Positions 1 to 7,860 are shown, counted from the first letter of the stretch. The stretch is 10,209 bases of DNA from Paenibacillus sp. FSL H7-0331 (GCF_001956045.1 NZ_MRTH01000083.1:1-10209), one strand, 5' to 3'. Numbers and translations are program-made. Notes: generated from the letters alone by a model not told the origin.

Positions 1-1990
1 GAGCTACGATACACCGGGCGCTGCGATCGTGAATACACCCATTACGTATGAAACTACCTATGACGATCCGGAAAGGGATGCGATGTACGCACCCGGAACG
101 CAGTGGTACATTGACCACGTTGATCCAAACCGATTCCTACCGTACACCTGGGCACCTTATGATGCGAACTACGGCGTATCTTCAATGCATGGTCAAACCG
201 TGACCAATCCCGTTCCACAGTTCGATAAGGTTGGTTTATATAAGCTCAAATATCGAGTACCGGATAATCCAAGGCCTGACAATGCCGCTTTTGATTCGTA
301 TCGCAAATATTCGGAGGATTACGAGCAGTATTTAATTGTGCATCGTATACCTGAAGCACCATTTACCCTGCATATCGAACAGGATGGAACAGTAGGATGG
401 ACGGACCTGAGCTTTGATCCGGACCGCTGCTATGCACATGGCAATTGTCAGGCAGCCTTTGCAGCCAACAACGGCATTTATGCCAAGAAGTTTTACTATA
501 TCACTCCATCCGGAGTGAAGAAGGACAGCAAGCTTGTCAGACCTTTGGAGAGTGGGGAATACACCGTTGCTATGGCCGTTCGAGACGAGAATAAAGCATG
601 GTCGGATTGGTACGTTCAGACCATCCAAATCGACCAGCCGGTAGCGCCGAATCATCCACCGACGGTATGGCTTACCTTCCCAAGCGGAAGCTATGCAAAT
701 CCTTCGTCGGTGTCCTTACAACCGACAATAACATGGAATCAAGCGGACATCGATCCGGGCACCATATTTTCTACATTCAATCTATGTGTATTTGATATAT
801 CAAATAATCCTGTTGAATGCGTAAAAAATCGAGCGATGGATACATCTTTAACAAACTGGGCATGGACGATGGAAACCATGCTGTCCATGGGACAAAAATA
901 TTGGGTACAGGTACAAGTCAGTGACGGGGAATCGTGGTCTGACTGGAGTAACATCGGCTGGATGAATACGAACAACCCACCAGTTGCCTATATGACCTTT
1001 CCCTATGGTACGCAAGCTGCTCCTAACATCGTGAATACGCTACGACCCGAGCTAACTTGGTATCAATCAGACCCGGATATTGGGTATGTCCTTTATTGGT
1101 ATCAGATCCAGATTACAAACGAGGCCAATGATGTGACGATTTACGATTCAGGGAAAACATGGCAGAATACAACCTCTACGACAGGGAGAATGACGGTTCC
1201 CGTTGATCTGCCTACCGGTCAAAAGATGAGGGTCCGCGTCAAGGTGTGGGACCAGTACGGGGCCGAATCCAATTGGTCGCCACAAACGTGGATGATGATC
1301 AATCGACCGCCCAAAGCGATTTTCACTTGGAAGGTGAATCCACCAGTAGCTATTTTCGAGGGGCCTGCTTGGGAAGGAGATCATATTCAACTCATCGATC
1401 AGTCTACAGATCCGGATGGTGATGCCCTAACAGCGAGTTGGTCAGTACGTAATCCATCTGGAGTCGTCACTACAGGTACTGTAGTGCCTTACATTAAATT
1501 TGTAGCGCCTGGTGATTATGATATAACATTAACTGTTACAGACGTTCACGAAGCCAGCGACAGCCTGACAAGACGTATTGTCGTCAGTCCTATGGTGTTA
1601 TTGGGTTACGTGAACCATACCGATGATTGGAATTCCAATCGTAAGAAGTACAATCAAGCCAAAACCAGAACAGATGAAAGCCCACGTGGCTATGATGTCT
1701 TCTTTCCAGGTGAAAGGTTCATGTTAAAAGCCGACACAATAGGTAATGTCGTACAGACCACTTCCAAAATCATAGGAACTACATTCAACACCAACATGGA
1801 TAAAAGTAGTGGCGGAGCCTTCTCTGGCGTATGGATAGGGGAGATGTGGGATGACACCATGTTAAAGTGGGATAACCAAGTAGTTGTATTCCGCTTTACG
1901 GCGACGACTCCAACGGGATATCAGAAAGTAACAGATGTGCAGGTACGTATCGACGATGATGATTTCTGGAGACAACACAGATCAAGGTGA
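1..1990 (+). CDS. Large extracellular Fn3/Ig-like and PKD repeat protein, C-terminal part (5' end outside window)
   Basis: The frame is open from the first bases of the window, so the GTG at 29 is probably internal and the real start lies upstream. Counting residues from that GTG, two related beta-sandwich-like units run at about 208-313 and 314-426. Each opens with N-x-P-P-x-x-x-x-T-F-P and contains a late W-S-D-W or S-N-W-S motif, as in fibronectin-III/Ig-like modules. Residues 427-520 form a PKD-like domain, with the sequence STDPDGD near 459-465 and GDYDITLTVTD near 495-505. The last 130 residues are a tryptophan- and aspartate-rich region I cannot name, ending IDDDDFWRQHRSR with no LPXTG motif, membrane helix or S-layer homology domain. 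Two cysteine pairs (134/140 and 253/264) could form disulfides outside the cell. By family the protein is probably a secreted or surface adhesion/structural protein. Its partner and ligand cannot be told from the sequence. Confidence 0.8.
   Translation, partial: SYDTPGAAIVNTPITYETTYDDPERDAMYAPGTQWYIDHVDPNRFLPYTWAPYDANYGVSSMHGQTVTNPVPQFDKVGLYKLKYRVPDNPRPDNAAFDSYRKYSEDYEQYLIVHRIPEAPFTLHIEQDGTVGWTDLSFDPDRCYAHGNCQAAFAANNGIYAKKFYYITPSGVKKDSKLVRPLESGEYTVAMAVRDENKAWSDWYVQTIQIDQPVAPNHPPTVWLTFPSGSYANPSSVSLQPTITWNQADIDPGTIFSTFNLCVFDISNNPVECVKNRAMDTSLTNWAWTMETMLSMGQKYWVQVQVSDGESWSDWSNIGWMNTNNPPVAYMTFPYGTQAAPNIVNTLRPELTWYQSDPDIGYVLYWYQIQITNEANDVTIYDSGKTWQNTTSTTGRMTVPVDLPTGQKMRVRVKVWDQYGAESNWSPQTWMMINRPPKAIFTWKVNPPVAIFEGPAWEGDHIQLIDQSTDPDGDALTASWSVRNPSGVVTTGTVVPYIKFVAPGDYDITLTVTDVHEASDSLTRRIVVSPMVLLGYVNHTDDWNSNRKKYNQAKTRTDESPRGYDVFFPGERFMLKADTIGNVVQTTSKIIGTTFNTNMDKSSGGAFSGVWIGEMWDDTMLKWDNQVVVFRFTATTPTGYQKVTDVQVRIDDDDFWRQHRSR
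652..1306 (+). repeat. Two degenerate tandem Fn3/Ig-like domain repeats within the surface protein
   Basis: The protein segments beginning NHPPTVWLTFPSGS and NNPPVAYMTFPYGT are aligned copies of about 105-115 residues. Both share the opening PP-x-x-x-x-TFP, a central T-W-x-Q-x-D (ITWNQADIDP and LTWYQSDPDI), and a closing motif of the type Q/K-V-x-D-x-x-S/Y-x-x-S-x-W-S. The similarity is clear in protein but weak in DNA, so the duplication is old. A third related opening, NRPPKAIFTW, leads into the PKD domain. Confidence 0.6.
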
Positions 1991-2022
1991 TTTTCAGAGG
2001 TATTTAAAACTATTAGGAATTT

Positions 2023-2029
2023 GAGGTGG
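2023..2029 (+). promoter_or_regulatory. Ribosome binding site GAGGTGG that sets the start at 2039
   Basis: GAGGTGG lies 9 nt before the ATG at 2039. A TTG at 2021 in the same frame would overlap this site and has no SD site of its own, so the ATG is the better start. Confidence 0.6.
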
Positions 2030-2038
2030 TACTTATCT

Positions 2039-2938
2039 ATGTTGGAATCTATTCGCGCTTATTTCTATCTTAACGATACAGCTATCTCAGAAAAACCCAT
2101 AAAGATCAGCTATGATCATAAGGTTGAATATTGGGACTGGGTTGCGAGAGAATGCTTGTATAATCGTAGGCAAAGAGATGGATTCGAAGATTTACAATAT
2201 GTCAGTCATCGACTTGGTTTTACATATGCAGACTCCAAGCCTTATCGAAAAATCGGAGAAGAAGATAGGAAGAACTACAACTTATATATTATATGTGAAC
2301 CCGCCTCCATAGAAAACTCATCCAATTCTATAGATAGTGTTGTTTATGTATGGCTTAAGGATCAAAGGGGCAAAAAATATCTTATTTCCTTTGGTAAAAT
2401 AAACTTGCCTAGTCGAATGTATGCAGCGGAGATAATTGAAAACAACATTCAAGAAAAGCTGATACATGTGACAAATAGCTTGAAAATGAATCAGGTGCAC
2501 AGTGGAAATGATGTATTTATGCTTGAAGAGATTTGCCCGTATTATACGATGGGTGAGATTAGTAAGTATAAAGATACCTCGCATCTATTATTTTATTGTG
2601 AAATCAGTGATCTGAGTTACCCAGACTCAGGGGATGTAGAAATGGATAACCGTCTCCAAGGTTTTTGGCCCACGTTGATGATAAGATGGATAGGTCAAAA
2701 TTATGAGAGTGTGTATCCTCTCCCCGAGTTTAAGCTGACAGAGGACACCTTAAAATGGTCAACCGAGCAATTAAGGAATCATTATATGGAACAATATGTT
2801 CCCGAGACTTATAGAGATCGTATGCATGTATCGATCTGGAAGGGAGATCCACTTGATAGGATTGATAAAATAGAAATCAAACCTGATAAATATGTAGAAG
2901 TCCTTAATCAAGAGATGGTATGGATTCGAGTGACATAG
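2039..2938 (+). CDS. Protein of unknown function, 299 residues
   Basis: I do not recognise this protein. It begins MLESIRAYFYLND and has no signal peptide, membrane helix or nucleotide-binding motif that I can see. It is rich in Tyr, Trp and charged residues, which suggests a soluble cytoplasmic protein. The middle has alternating beta-like stretches (SVVYVWLKDQRGKKYLISF, then HLLFYCEISDLSYPDSGD and WPTLMIRWIGQNYE), and the C-terminus is strongly charged before ending VWIRVT. It starts 48 nt after the Fn3/PKD gene with no terminator between them, so the two are probably co-transcribed. It is separated from the Tad-like genes by a 442-nt gap with a terminator-like hairpin, so it is probably not part of that operon. 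Its sampled G+C (33% over 2281-2340) is well below that of the upstream gene. A chaperone, immunity or accessory protein for the large neighbour is possible, but position is the only argument for it. Confidence 0.6.
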   Translation: MLESIRAYFYLNDTAISEKPIKISYDHKVEYWDWVARECLYNRRQRDGFEDLQYVSHRLGFTYADSKPYRKIGEEDRKNYNLYIICEPASIENSSNSIDSVVYVWLKDQRGKKYLISFGKINLPSRMYAAEIIENNIQEKLIHVTNSLKMNQVHSGNDVFMLEEICPYYTMGEISKYKDTSHLLFYCEISDLSYPDSGDVEMDNRLQGFWPTLMIRWIGQNYESVYPLPEFKLTEDTLKWSTEQLRNHYMEQYVPETYRDRMHVSIWKGDPLDRIDKIEIKPDKYVEVLNQEMVWIRVT

Positions 2939-3001
2939 AGACCAATCATTAGTAGTTCTTTATTTGAAGGTCAGATTAAATATTTTAAAATGTGCTACAC
3001 T

Positions 3002-3041
3002 TCGACATTATTCAACAAAATTGTTGAGCGGATATTGTCGA
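3002..3041. repeat. Long imperfect inverted repeat
   Basis: The outer arms TCGACATTAT (3002-3011) and ATATTGTCGA (3032-3041) pair at 9 of 10 positions. The inner arms TCAACAA (3012-3018, counting from the T before CAACAA) and TTGTTGA (3021-3027) pair perfectly across a 2-nt centre. GCGG at 3028-3031 bulges out. No T-run follows, so this is not a standard terminator. It could be an operator, an RNA processing site or a remnant of a mobile-element end. Confidence 0.4.
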
Positions 3042-3250
3042 TAATGAATCAATAGACCTATTTGAAAATAAATACCCAAAGACCATAATAGATGAATAAA
3101 AGAAATTTTTGGAATATAAACAAAGAATATGAATCTAAATTGAGTAATAAGAATTATATTTCGTCTTGTACTGTATCTGTAGAACTAGACAATGAGCCAT
3201 AAATAATAAGTTGGTTTCTGAAGGGGATTGGATAAATAATATTTAGAAAG

Positions 3251-3296
3251 TATTGATATTATCTTAGTGATGATATCAATATTTTGCTTTTTATTT
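3251..3296 (+). terminator. Probable intrinsic terminator or attenuator before the Tad-like operon
   Basis: TATTGATATTATC (3251-3263) and GATGATATCAATA (3269-3281) form a 13-bp stem with one U-G wobble and a 5-nt TTAGT loop. A T-rich tract, TTTTGCTTTTTATTT (3282-3296), follows at once. The stem is AT-rich, so it would be a modest terminator. It would end transcription from the unknown gene and isolate the downstream operon, or act in a leader transcript. Confidence 0.5.
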
Positions 3297-3310
3297 ATGA
3301 TTTAGATAAT
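3284..3310 (+). promoter_or_regulatory. Weak candidate promoter for the Tad-like operon
   Basis: TTGCTT (3284-3289) and GATAAT (3305-3310) resemble sigma-A -35 and -10 boxes, but the spacer is only 15 nt. Initiation near 3317 would leave a leader of about 64 nt before the ATG at 3381. A promoter is expected here because the hairpin ends just upstream, but the match is poor. Confidence 0.2.
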
Positions 3311-3380
3311 GGATAGGATACTCAAAGAAAGGGTAGGGCTAACAGTAAAGGGTAGCAGGGAAATTTGAAGTAGAATAACT

Positions 3381-4232
3381 ATGGCGAGTTCTAGCATCGG
3401 AGTGATGGAAGTGTTCAATTCGAGAAATCTTCAAGCAAAAATAAAAAAGTATATGGGCTTCTTAATCCCTGTACTTGGTATAGCGGTTATCATTGTTTTG
3501 GCCATGGTGATGTGGTGGTGGGAAGCAGATGGAAGACAAAGAGCATTTTATGTAGATGTACCGGTTTTCAAAGATGATGTGAAGCGTGGAGACTTAATTA
3601 AAGAAGAGATGTTTACAACAGTTAAATATGAAAAGGATAAATTAATCGTAAATTTCATAAAAGAACCACGAACCATTGTAGGTTTGGAAGCGAAGCAGTA
3701 TATTCCAAAAAATTTACAGCTCGACTTACAATTCTTTGAATCTCCGAACCTGCTTACAGATGAAAAGCGTAAGAACTGGAAGATACCTAACGAATGGATT
3801 TATTCTATGCCTAATTCACTGAGAAGAAAAGACCAAATTGTATTTTATGAGGTTAATAGTGATGCAATGAAAAATGATAAAAAGATTCAGATTGATGCTA
3901 CCAGTAAAATAACTGAGGATATCGGAAAAAAAGATCAGAACATTCAGGTTCAAATAACCCAAAAACCGGATGAGAAAAATAAACTTATGGGAAAGAATGA
4001 GCCTATCTTCTCTACTATAGTTAGCTATGTTAAAGACAGTGCAAACCGGGAAGTCGTATCTACCAGCCCTATTGATCGCATCGATGCCAATTCAACGATA
4101 AAAGACCTGGAGATTATAGCTACTAAGGAGGATATCGATCTGCTGACTGCCATAGTAACTGGAGGCAATAAGTTTATCATAGGTTATAGTGATGGGGAGG
4201 GTACGGTAAATGAAAGTAAAACTGGTAAGTAA
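3381..4232 (+). CDS. cpaB: CpaB/RcpC-like SAF-domain pilus assembly protein
   Basis: The protein has 283 residues, with a basic N-terminus, one membrane helix at about 26-46 and the rest outside the membrane. Residues 56-120 (FYVDVPVFKDDVKRGDLIKEEMF... then IVGLEAKQYIPKNLQL) fit a SAF domain as in CpaB: the pattern puts an 'x-V-x-x-G-x-x-I-x-x-x-M' step before a 'G-x-x-A-x-x-x-I-x-x-x-x-x-L' step. CpaB proteins usually carry this domain next to a Tad secretin. A Gram-positive cell has none, so here it may bind the cell wall or the pilus base. It is the first gene of the cluster and overlaps the next by 23 nt. The ATG at 3381 has only a weak ribosome site. An in-frame GTG at 3411, about 8 nt after GGAG (3399-3402), is a reasonable alternative giving 273 residues. 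The C-terminal half is lysine-rich and diverged. Confidence 0.7.
   Translation: MASSSIGVMEVFNSRNLQAKIKKYMGFLIPVLGIAVIIVLAMVMWWWEADGRQRAFYVDVPVFKDDVKRGDLIKEEMFTTVKYEKDKLIVNFIKEPRTIVGLEAKQYIPKNLQLDLQFFESPNLLTDEKRKNWKIPNEWIYSMPNSLRRKDQIVFYEVNSDAMKNDKKIQIDATSKITEDIGKKDQNIQVQITQKPDEKNKLMGKNEPIFSTIVSYVKDSANREVVSTSPIDRIDANSTIKDLEIIATKEDIDLLTAIVTGGNKFIIGYSDGEGTVNESKTGK
4194..4201 (+). promoter_or_regulatory. Strong ribosome binding site GGGGAGGG inside the CpaB-like gene
   Basis: The site sits 8 nt before the ATG at 4210 and within the coding sequence of the upstream gene. It fixes the start of the CpaE-like gene and supports translational coupling of the two. Confidence 0.7.
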
Positions 4233-5385
4233 TAATGTTGATCTGCTGGAACCCTTGCGAGGTCTTGGTTATTTTGAAGAGGTTACACTATCAGATATTT
4301 TAGAAGAAGCTTTAGAGGCGGATATACTAATCATCAGCAGTATACTAATTGGACATAATATGTTGTCAGATATGTATGGACGGTACGCACAGCAGCTTAA
4401 AAGTAAAAAATTGTTCTATATGCTCACCGACAATGAAGGGGATTCTCCAAATGATTTGATTGCTCATATTTGTGAGGCTCGAGATATAACGGTTATTCCT
4501 CCTAAGATGACTATAAATCAAATTATAGAACATTTAACCCATACTTTGTTTCCCGATATGGGAAGAAAAAATAGCAAAGTTGTAGCTTTCTTCGGAGCAG
4601 CTGGGGATGTGGGAACTTCTATGGTTAGCCAATCTGTCGCTGAAATATTAGCCCAAAATACGGAATACAAAATTGGACTATATATTCTCAATGACTCTAT
4701 GGGCCCTTATTATGTCAAACTTCGTGAGGACGAGGATATCAGCATTGATGAAATCAAGGCGGAGCTATGGAGTAATGTGCTCTCTCCTGAAAAACTGCTG
4801 CAAACCTGCGTTCAAAGAAACAATCTTTATATCCTTCAGGCCCCCCGCTATTTACCCGATATGCGTCATTTTCACCCGGAGCATGTTGAGCAGCTTTTAG
4901 AGCTTGGATCCAATGTGTTTGACATTATTATCATTGACGCAGGGGCTAGTTATAACTTAGGGCTTACCATTGGAGTTTTGCGATCAGCAACTCACAAATA
5001 TCTAGTCACTACACAGCAGGAGAAGCCGAGACTCAAATTTGAACAGGTTCAGAGTCAGATTTTTAAATCACTTCAGTTGAAGACAACGGATTTCATGATT
5101 ATTATCAATAAATTTCTGAAGGATACTTCTATGTATGATGGCAAGCAAATGGCTGATCTTTACAAAATGACCTTAGCAGCTACGCCTCCACATTTGGAAT
5201 TTATGGGATGGCAGGCAGAAGTGGACCGCAAAACACTTCTCCATTTCAATTCGATAGATTTTATCGAGCAAATTGAGCTGACAGCGAGATTGATTGCCAA
5301 ACAGTTAAAAGTAGAATATAGGGACCAAGAATTGAAAAAGCCTGGATTTATCAAGCAGCTATTCGGAAGGGGTCAGGCAGGATGA
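4210..5385 (+). CDS. cpaE: CpaE/TadZ-like MinD-family protein with a degenerate P-loop
   Basis: The protein has 391 residues. Residues 1-110 look like the atypical receiver domain of CpaE/TadZ (MKVKLVSNN... beta strand, then ADILIISSIL, then KKLFYMLTD). Residues 123-370 follow the MinD/ParA fold: VVAFFGAAGDVGTSMV at 124-139 is the deviant Walker A site, and DIIIIDAGA at 238-246 is the Walker B strand and Asp. YLVTTQQEKP and MIIINKF match the later core strands. TadZ/CpaE proteins place the Tad machine at cell sites. Here the P-loop position that should be lysine in KGGxGK(T/S) reads A131, the second glycine is D133 and the second lysine is T136, so both P-loop lysines are missing. ATP hydrolysis, and perhaps binding, is therefore doubtful. 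The gene starts inside the CpaB-like gene and overlaps the ATPase gene by ATGA. Confidence 0.75.
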   Translation: MKVKLVSNNVDLLEPLRGLGYFEEVTLSDILEEALEADILIISSILIGHNMLSDMYGRYAQQLKSKKLFYMLTDNEGDSPNDLIAHICEARDITVIPPKMTINQIIEHLTHTLFPDMGRKNSKVVAFFGAAGDVGTSMVSQSVAEILAQNTEYKIGLYILNDSMGPYYVKLREDEDISIDEIKAELWSNVLSPEKLLQTCVQRNNLYILQAPRYLPDMRHFHPEHVEQLLELGSNVFDIIIIDAGASYNLGLTIGVLRSATHKYLVTTQQEKPRLKFEQVQSQIFKSLQLKTTDFMIIINKFLKDTSMYDGKQMADLYKMTLAATPPHLEFMGWQAEVDRKTLLHFNSIDFIEQIELTARLIAKQLKVEYRDQELKKPGFIKQLFGRGQAG

Positions 5386-6863
5386 TGGGTACTGTTCCCA
5401 AAAGACCCTTTCATCTGGATGAATATATTCAGGAGATTCAAAAAAAGAGCACCGACACATCCCGAAGAACGAACGCTGCTTTTAATCGACTGGAACGATT
5501 TTATGAAATATGCGATGCCGTTAAGGAAGTAATAAAAATGGAAATGTTAGATGGGATTGGAACGGGATCGGCAGAAGCAGACCAAACCAACCAATTCTTG
5601 TACCAGCAGAAAAGGGCCATTATCGGTCATACGAAAGAAGTTAATTATTTTAAAACAAAGATAGAAGAATATTTGAAAAAAAACAATGCTTCGAGTGAAT
5701 GGTTTCCTGATTGGTTTGAAGATCTCAAATCCGCTATATTTCATGAGAATTGGGGTCTGGCCGGGATTATGGAATGGAAAATCAAAATGAAGGAGAGCAC
5801 TTCTTGCAAAATCATAGGGCAGCGCATTTACTTCCTGATCGATGGAAAAATGATACTTCAAGAACAAACCATCTCGAAGGATCGTATTAATCAGCTTATT
5901 ACAGCGCTTATGCTGCAAACGCCTGAGAAACGATTGGATGATGGCAATGCAGAAGTCTACATGCTCGATGGAACGAGGATAGCAATATTCGTGGATGGTG
6001 AAGATGGTTTGGCCAAAGAATCCACAATTATATTTCGTAAGTACATCATTGAACAATTCACCTTTAAAGAGCAATCTGCTCGTGGAACGGTTCCAATAGA
6101 GCTGGTACCGGCTCTAGAAGCTTGGGCATTGGTAGGATTCAATGTAGGATTTATAGGTCCTGTAAGAACAGGAAAAACTACCTTTCTGGAAACCTGGCAG
6201 TCTCTTGAGGATGGGACTTTGGAAGGGATTCAGATCGAGACAGATCCTGAAATCGCCTTGCATGTTTTAATGCCAAAAGCACCTATTATGCAAATTGTTG
6301 CAGACGGTGTTAGGCTAAAGAAAATTATTAAGAGACTTCTTCGTGCCGATGGGGACTATCTCATAATGGCAGAGGCACGGGATGCTGTTGCCATGGCAAT
6401 TGTAGTTGAAGCAACGAATCGCGGAACCAGAAGAGTGAAATTTACTTATCATACTTCTGATCCCATTGATTTCTGTTACGATGCCGCGAATGGGATTGTT
6501 CAGGAATTTGGTGGGGACGTATTCGCAAATACAATAAAAATTGCTAAAAATGTACATTATCTATTTGAATTTATCCAGCTCAAGGATAAATCCAAGAAAA
6601 GGCTCAAAGGTATTTACGAAATCAGATACAACCCTTTAACCTTGTTAATTACGATTCATCAAATATGTAAATATAATTTTAGAACGGATTCTTGGAGCTA
6701 CAAATACGATTTTGGCTCGGATAAAGTTGGTATTGCCGAGATGGAAAATTATGAAGCATTTGAAGTGGTACAAAGAGAGTTCAAGCGCTTGGCTGCAATA
6801 AGCCCAATAGAGGGTGAAACTGTAACAGAACTACCTTATATCAAATTCATGCTAAACAGGTAG
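5382..6863 (+). CDS. cpaF: CpaF/TadA-like secretion ATPase (VirB11/GspE superfamily), divergent
   Basis: The protein has 493 residues and belongs to the hexameric ATPases that drive Tad pilus assembly at the inner face of the membrane. An N-terminal alpha-helical and basic region (1-130) leads into the N-terminal domain (about 140-235). A complete Walker A, GPVRTGKTT, lies at 259-267, with K265. DYLIMAEARD at 325-334 is the Walker B strand with candidate catalytic Glu331 and Arg333. TYHTSDP at 355-361 supplies the histidine-box residue (His357; THANSP in typical members). Usual CpaF reads G-E-V-R-G at the Walker B end, whereas this protein has A-E-A-R-D. The C-terminus (400-493) extends further than in many relatives. 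Start: ATG at 5382 overlaps the CpaE-like stop, with GGAAGGGGTCAGG upstream; ATG at 5385 is equally possible. TadB-like and TadC-like genes follow, as expected for this ATPase. Confidence 0.85.
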   Translation: MMGTVPKRPFHLDEYIQEIQKKSTDTSRRTNAAFNRLERFYEICDAVKEVIKMEMLDGIGTGSAEADQTNQFLYQQKRAIIGHTKEVNYFKTKIEEYLKKNNASSEWFPDWFEDLKSAIFHENWGLAGIMEWKIKMKESTSCKIIGQRIYFLIDGKMILQEQTISKDRINQLITALMLQTPEKRLDDGNAEVYMLDGTRIAIFVDGEDGLAKESTIIFRKYIIEQFTFKEQSARGTVPIELVPALEAWALVGFNVGFIGPVRTGKTTFLETWQSLEDGTLEGIQIETDPEIALHVLMPKAPIMQIVADGVRLKKIIKRLLRADGDYLIMAEARDAVAMAIVVEATNRGTRRVKFTYHTSDPIDFCYDAANGIVQEFGGDVFANTIKIAKNVHYLFEFIQLKDKSKKRLKGIYEIRYNPLTLLITIHQICKYNFRTDSWSYKYDFGSDKVGIAEMENYEAFEVVQREFKRLAAISPIEGETVTELPYIKFMLNR

Positions 6864-6874
6864 GTGAAGCAGCC

Positions 6875-7843
6875 ATGTTAGTGTCTACGATTGAAGAGTT
6901 AGCCAGATACATCATCTATTGCATCATTCTTCTATGTGGGTGGATGGTAGTTTCTTCCCTAATCTTACCATCTGTACGCAAAGGTAGAACCTACGGACGT
7001 TACAAGGGAGCACAGAAGGAAGACGATTCAAGGAAAAAAAGAAAAAACCGCTTCATGCGTCATATCGAACGGACAATTCGTGTGGCCATGAATACAAGGT
7101 CCGAACAAGCCATATACACCTTTTTTCTAATATCTGGATTGTTGACCTTCTTTTCCTTGTTGTTTTGTATAAGGAGCTCCCAGACAGTGTTAACAAGCAT
7201 AATCACCTGTACAGCAGCTGGAGGAACGCCATATCTCTTATTGTACATGAAACTGCGCGCTATTAATGTTAACAGCAGCTATGAGGCCGATATTCTGGTT
7301 ACTGAATTGATAAGTCAGTATAAAATGAACTACTTAAATATGGTAGAAGCTATAGACCAAACGATTATTAGATTAAAAAGGGATCTTTACACAAGAAAGG
7401 CTTTATTCAGGTTAAGTCTTGATGTAAAGGAATGTAGAAATAGAGAAGAATTGGAAGTGATTGTTAAAGAATTTGCTTTTTCGATCGGAACTGAGTGGGC
7501 CATCCTGTTATCGAATAATATTTATCAAGCTATTGCCTACAGAGATGATGTGAGAGAAGGTCTCGAAGATATTCTTAATGAACTGATTGCCCTAAAAGCT
7601 GTTAATGAAACGAATAAACAAAATAATTCGGAAACCTTTCTCATTATCAAGTATGTAGCCCCCTTAGCTTATTTATTGAGTATCTATGGGCTTATACATT
7701 ACTTGGGTTTTTCAACCAGTAAATTTATTGATTATCAGTTCAAGAATCCGCAAGGGCTGCAATATTTTGTATACACAATGGTCTGTATTGTGGCTAATTT
7801 TATCATTTATTATTTTATTCGAAAGCCTAAGAATGATTTTTAA
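6875..7843 (+). CDS. tadB: TadB-like inner-membrane platform protein (GspF-type T2SSF domain)
   Basis: The protein has 322 residues with five predicted membrane helices, at about 10-30, 80-98, 102-124, 256-277 and 297-315. The region between helices 3 and 4 (about 135-250) fits a T2SSF/GspF cytoplasmic domain. ADILVTELISQYKMNYLNMVEAI is the first helix pair of that fold, and EFAFSIGTEWAILLSNNIYQAIAYRDDVREGL resembles the helix that precedes the conserved region in TadB. TadB and TadC form the platform that the ATPase drives. The start at ATG 6875 has AGGTGA at 6862-6867, seven nt away. It lies 11 nt after the ATPase gene and 17 nt before the TadC-like gene. Sequence is well diverged from typical TadB, so the assignment rests on topology, length and gene order as much as on motif. 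Confidence 0.7.
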   Translation: MLVSTIEELARYIIYCIILLCGWMVVSSLILPSVRKGRTYGRYKGAQKEDDSRKKRKNRFMRHIERTIRVAMNTRSEQAIYTFFLISGLLTFFSLLFCIRSSQTVLTSIITCTAAGGTPYLLLYMKLRAINVNSSYEADILVTELISQYKMNYLNMVEAIDQTIIRLKRDLYTRKALFRLSLDVKECRNREELEVIVKEFAFSIGTEWAILLSNNIYQAIAYRDDVREGLEDILNELIALKAVNETNKQNNSETFLIIKYVAPLAYLLSIYGLIHYLGFSTSKFIDYQFKNPQGLQYFVYTMVCIVANFIIYYFIRKPKNDF

Positions 7844-7849
7844 GGAAAG

Positions 7850-7857
7850 AAGGGTGG
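7850..7857 (+). promoter_or_regulatory. Ribosome binding site AAGGGTGG supporting a TTG start
   Basis: AAGGGTGG precedes the TTG at 7861 by three nt, with a less exact GAAAGAAGG extending it upstream. There is no suitably placed ATG nearby, so TTG is the most likely start of the TadC-like gene. Confidence 0.5.
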
Positions 7858-7860
7858 TCA

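Larger units (their letters stand above)
2939..3380. other. AT-rich intergenic region with hairpins and no convincing gene
   Basis: This 442-nt stretch separates the unknown gene from the Tad-like operon. It holds an imperfect inverted repeat at 3002-3041, a terminator-like hairpin at 3251-3296 and a possible weak promoter just after it. The only short frame I can write is 3092-3202 (MNKRNFWNINKEYESKLSNK..., 36 residues). It has no ribosome binding site and could be chance or a decayed gene remnant. I see no tRNA, transposase or CRISPR repeat here. Confidence 0.6.

Noticed and set aside
3092..3202. 36-codon frame as a real small gene
   Set aside because: No ribosome site, no membrane helix or known motif, and A+T-rich surroundings make chance likely.
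5547..6074. Long minus-strand open frame of 175 codons
   Set aside because: It lies wholly inside the ATPase gene on the opposite strand, has no sensible domain pattern, and the + strand frame carries clear Walker motifs.
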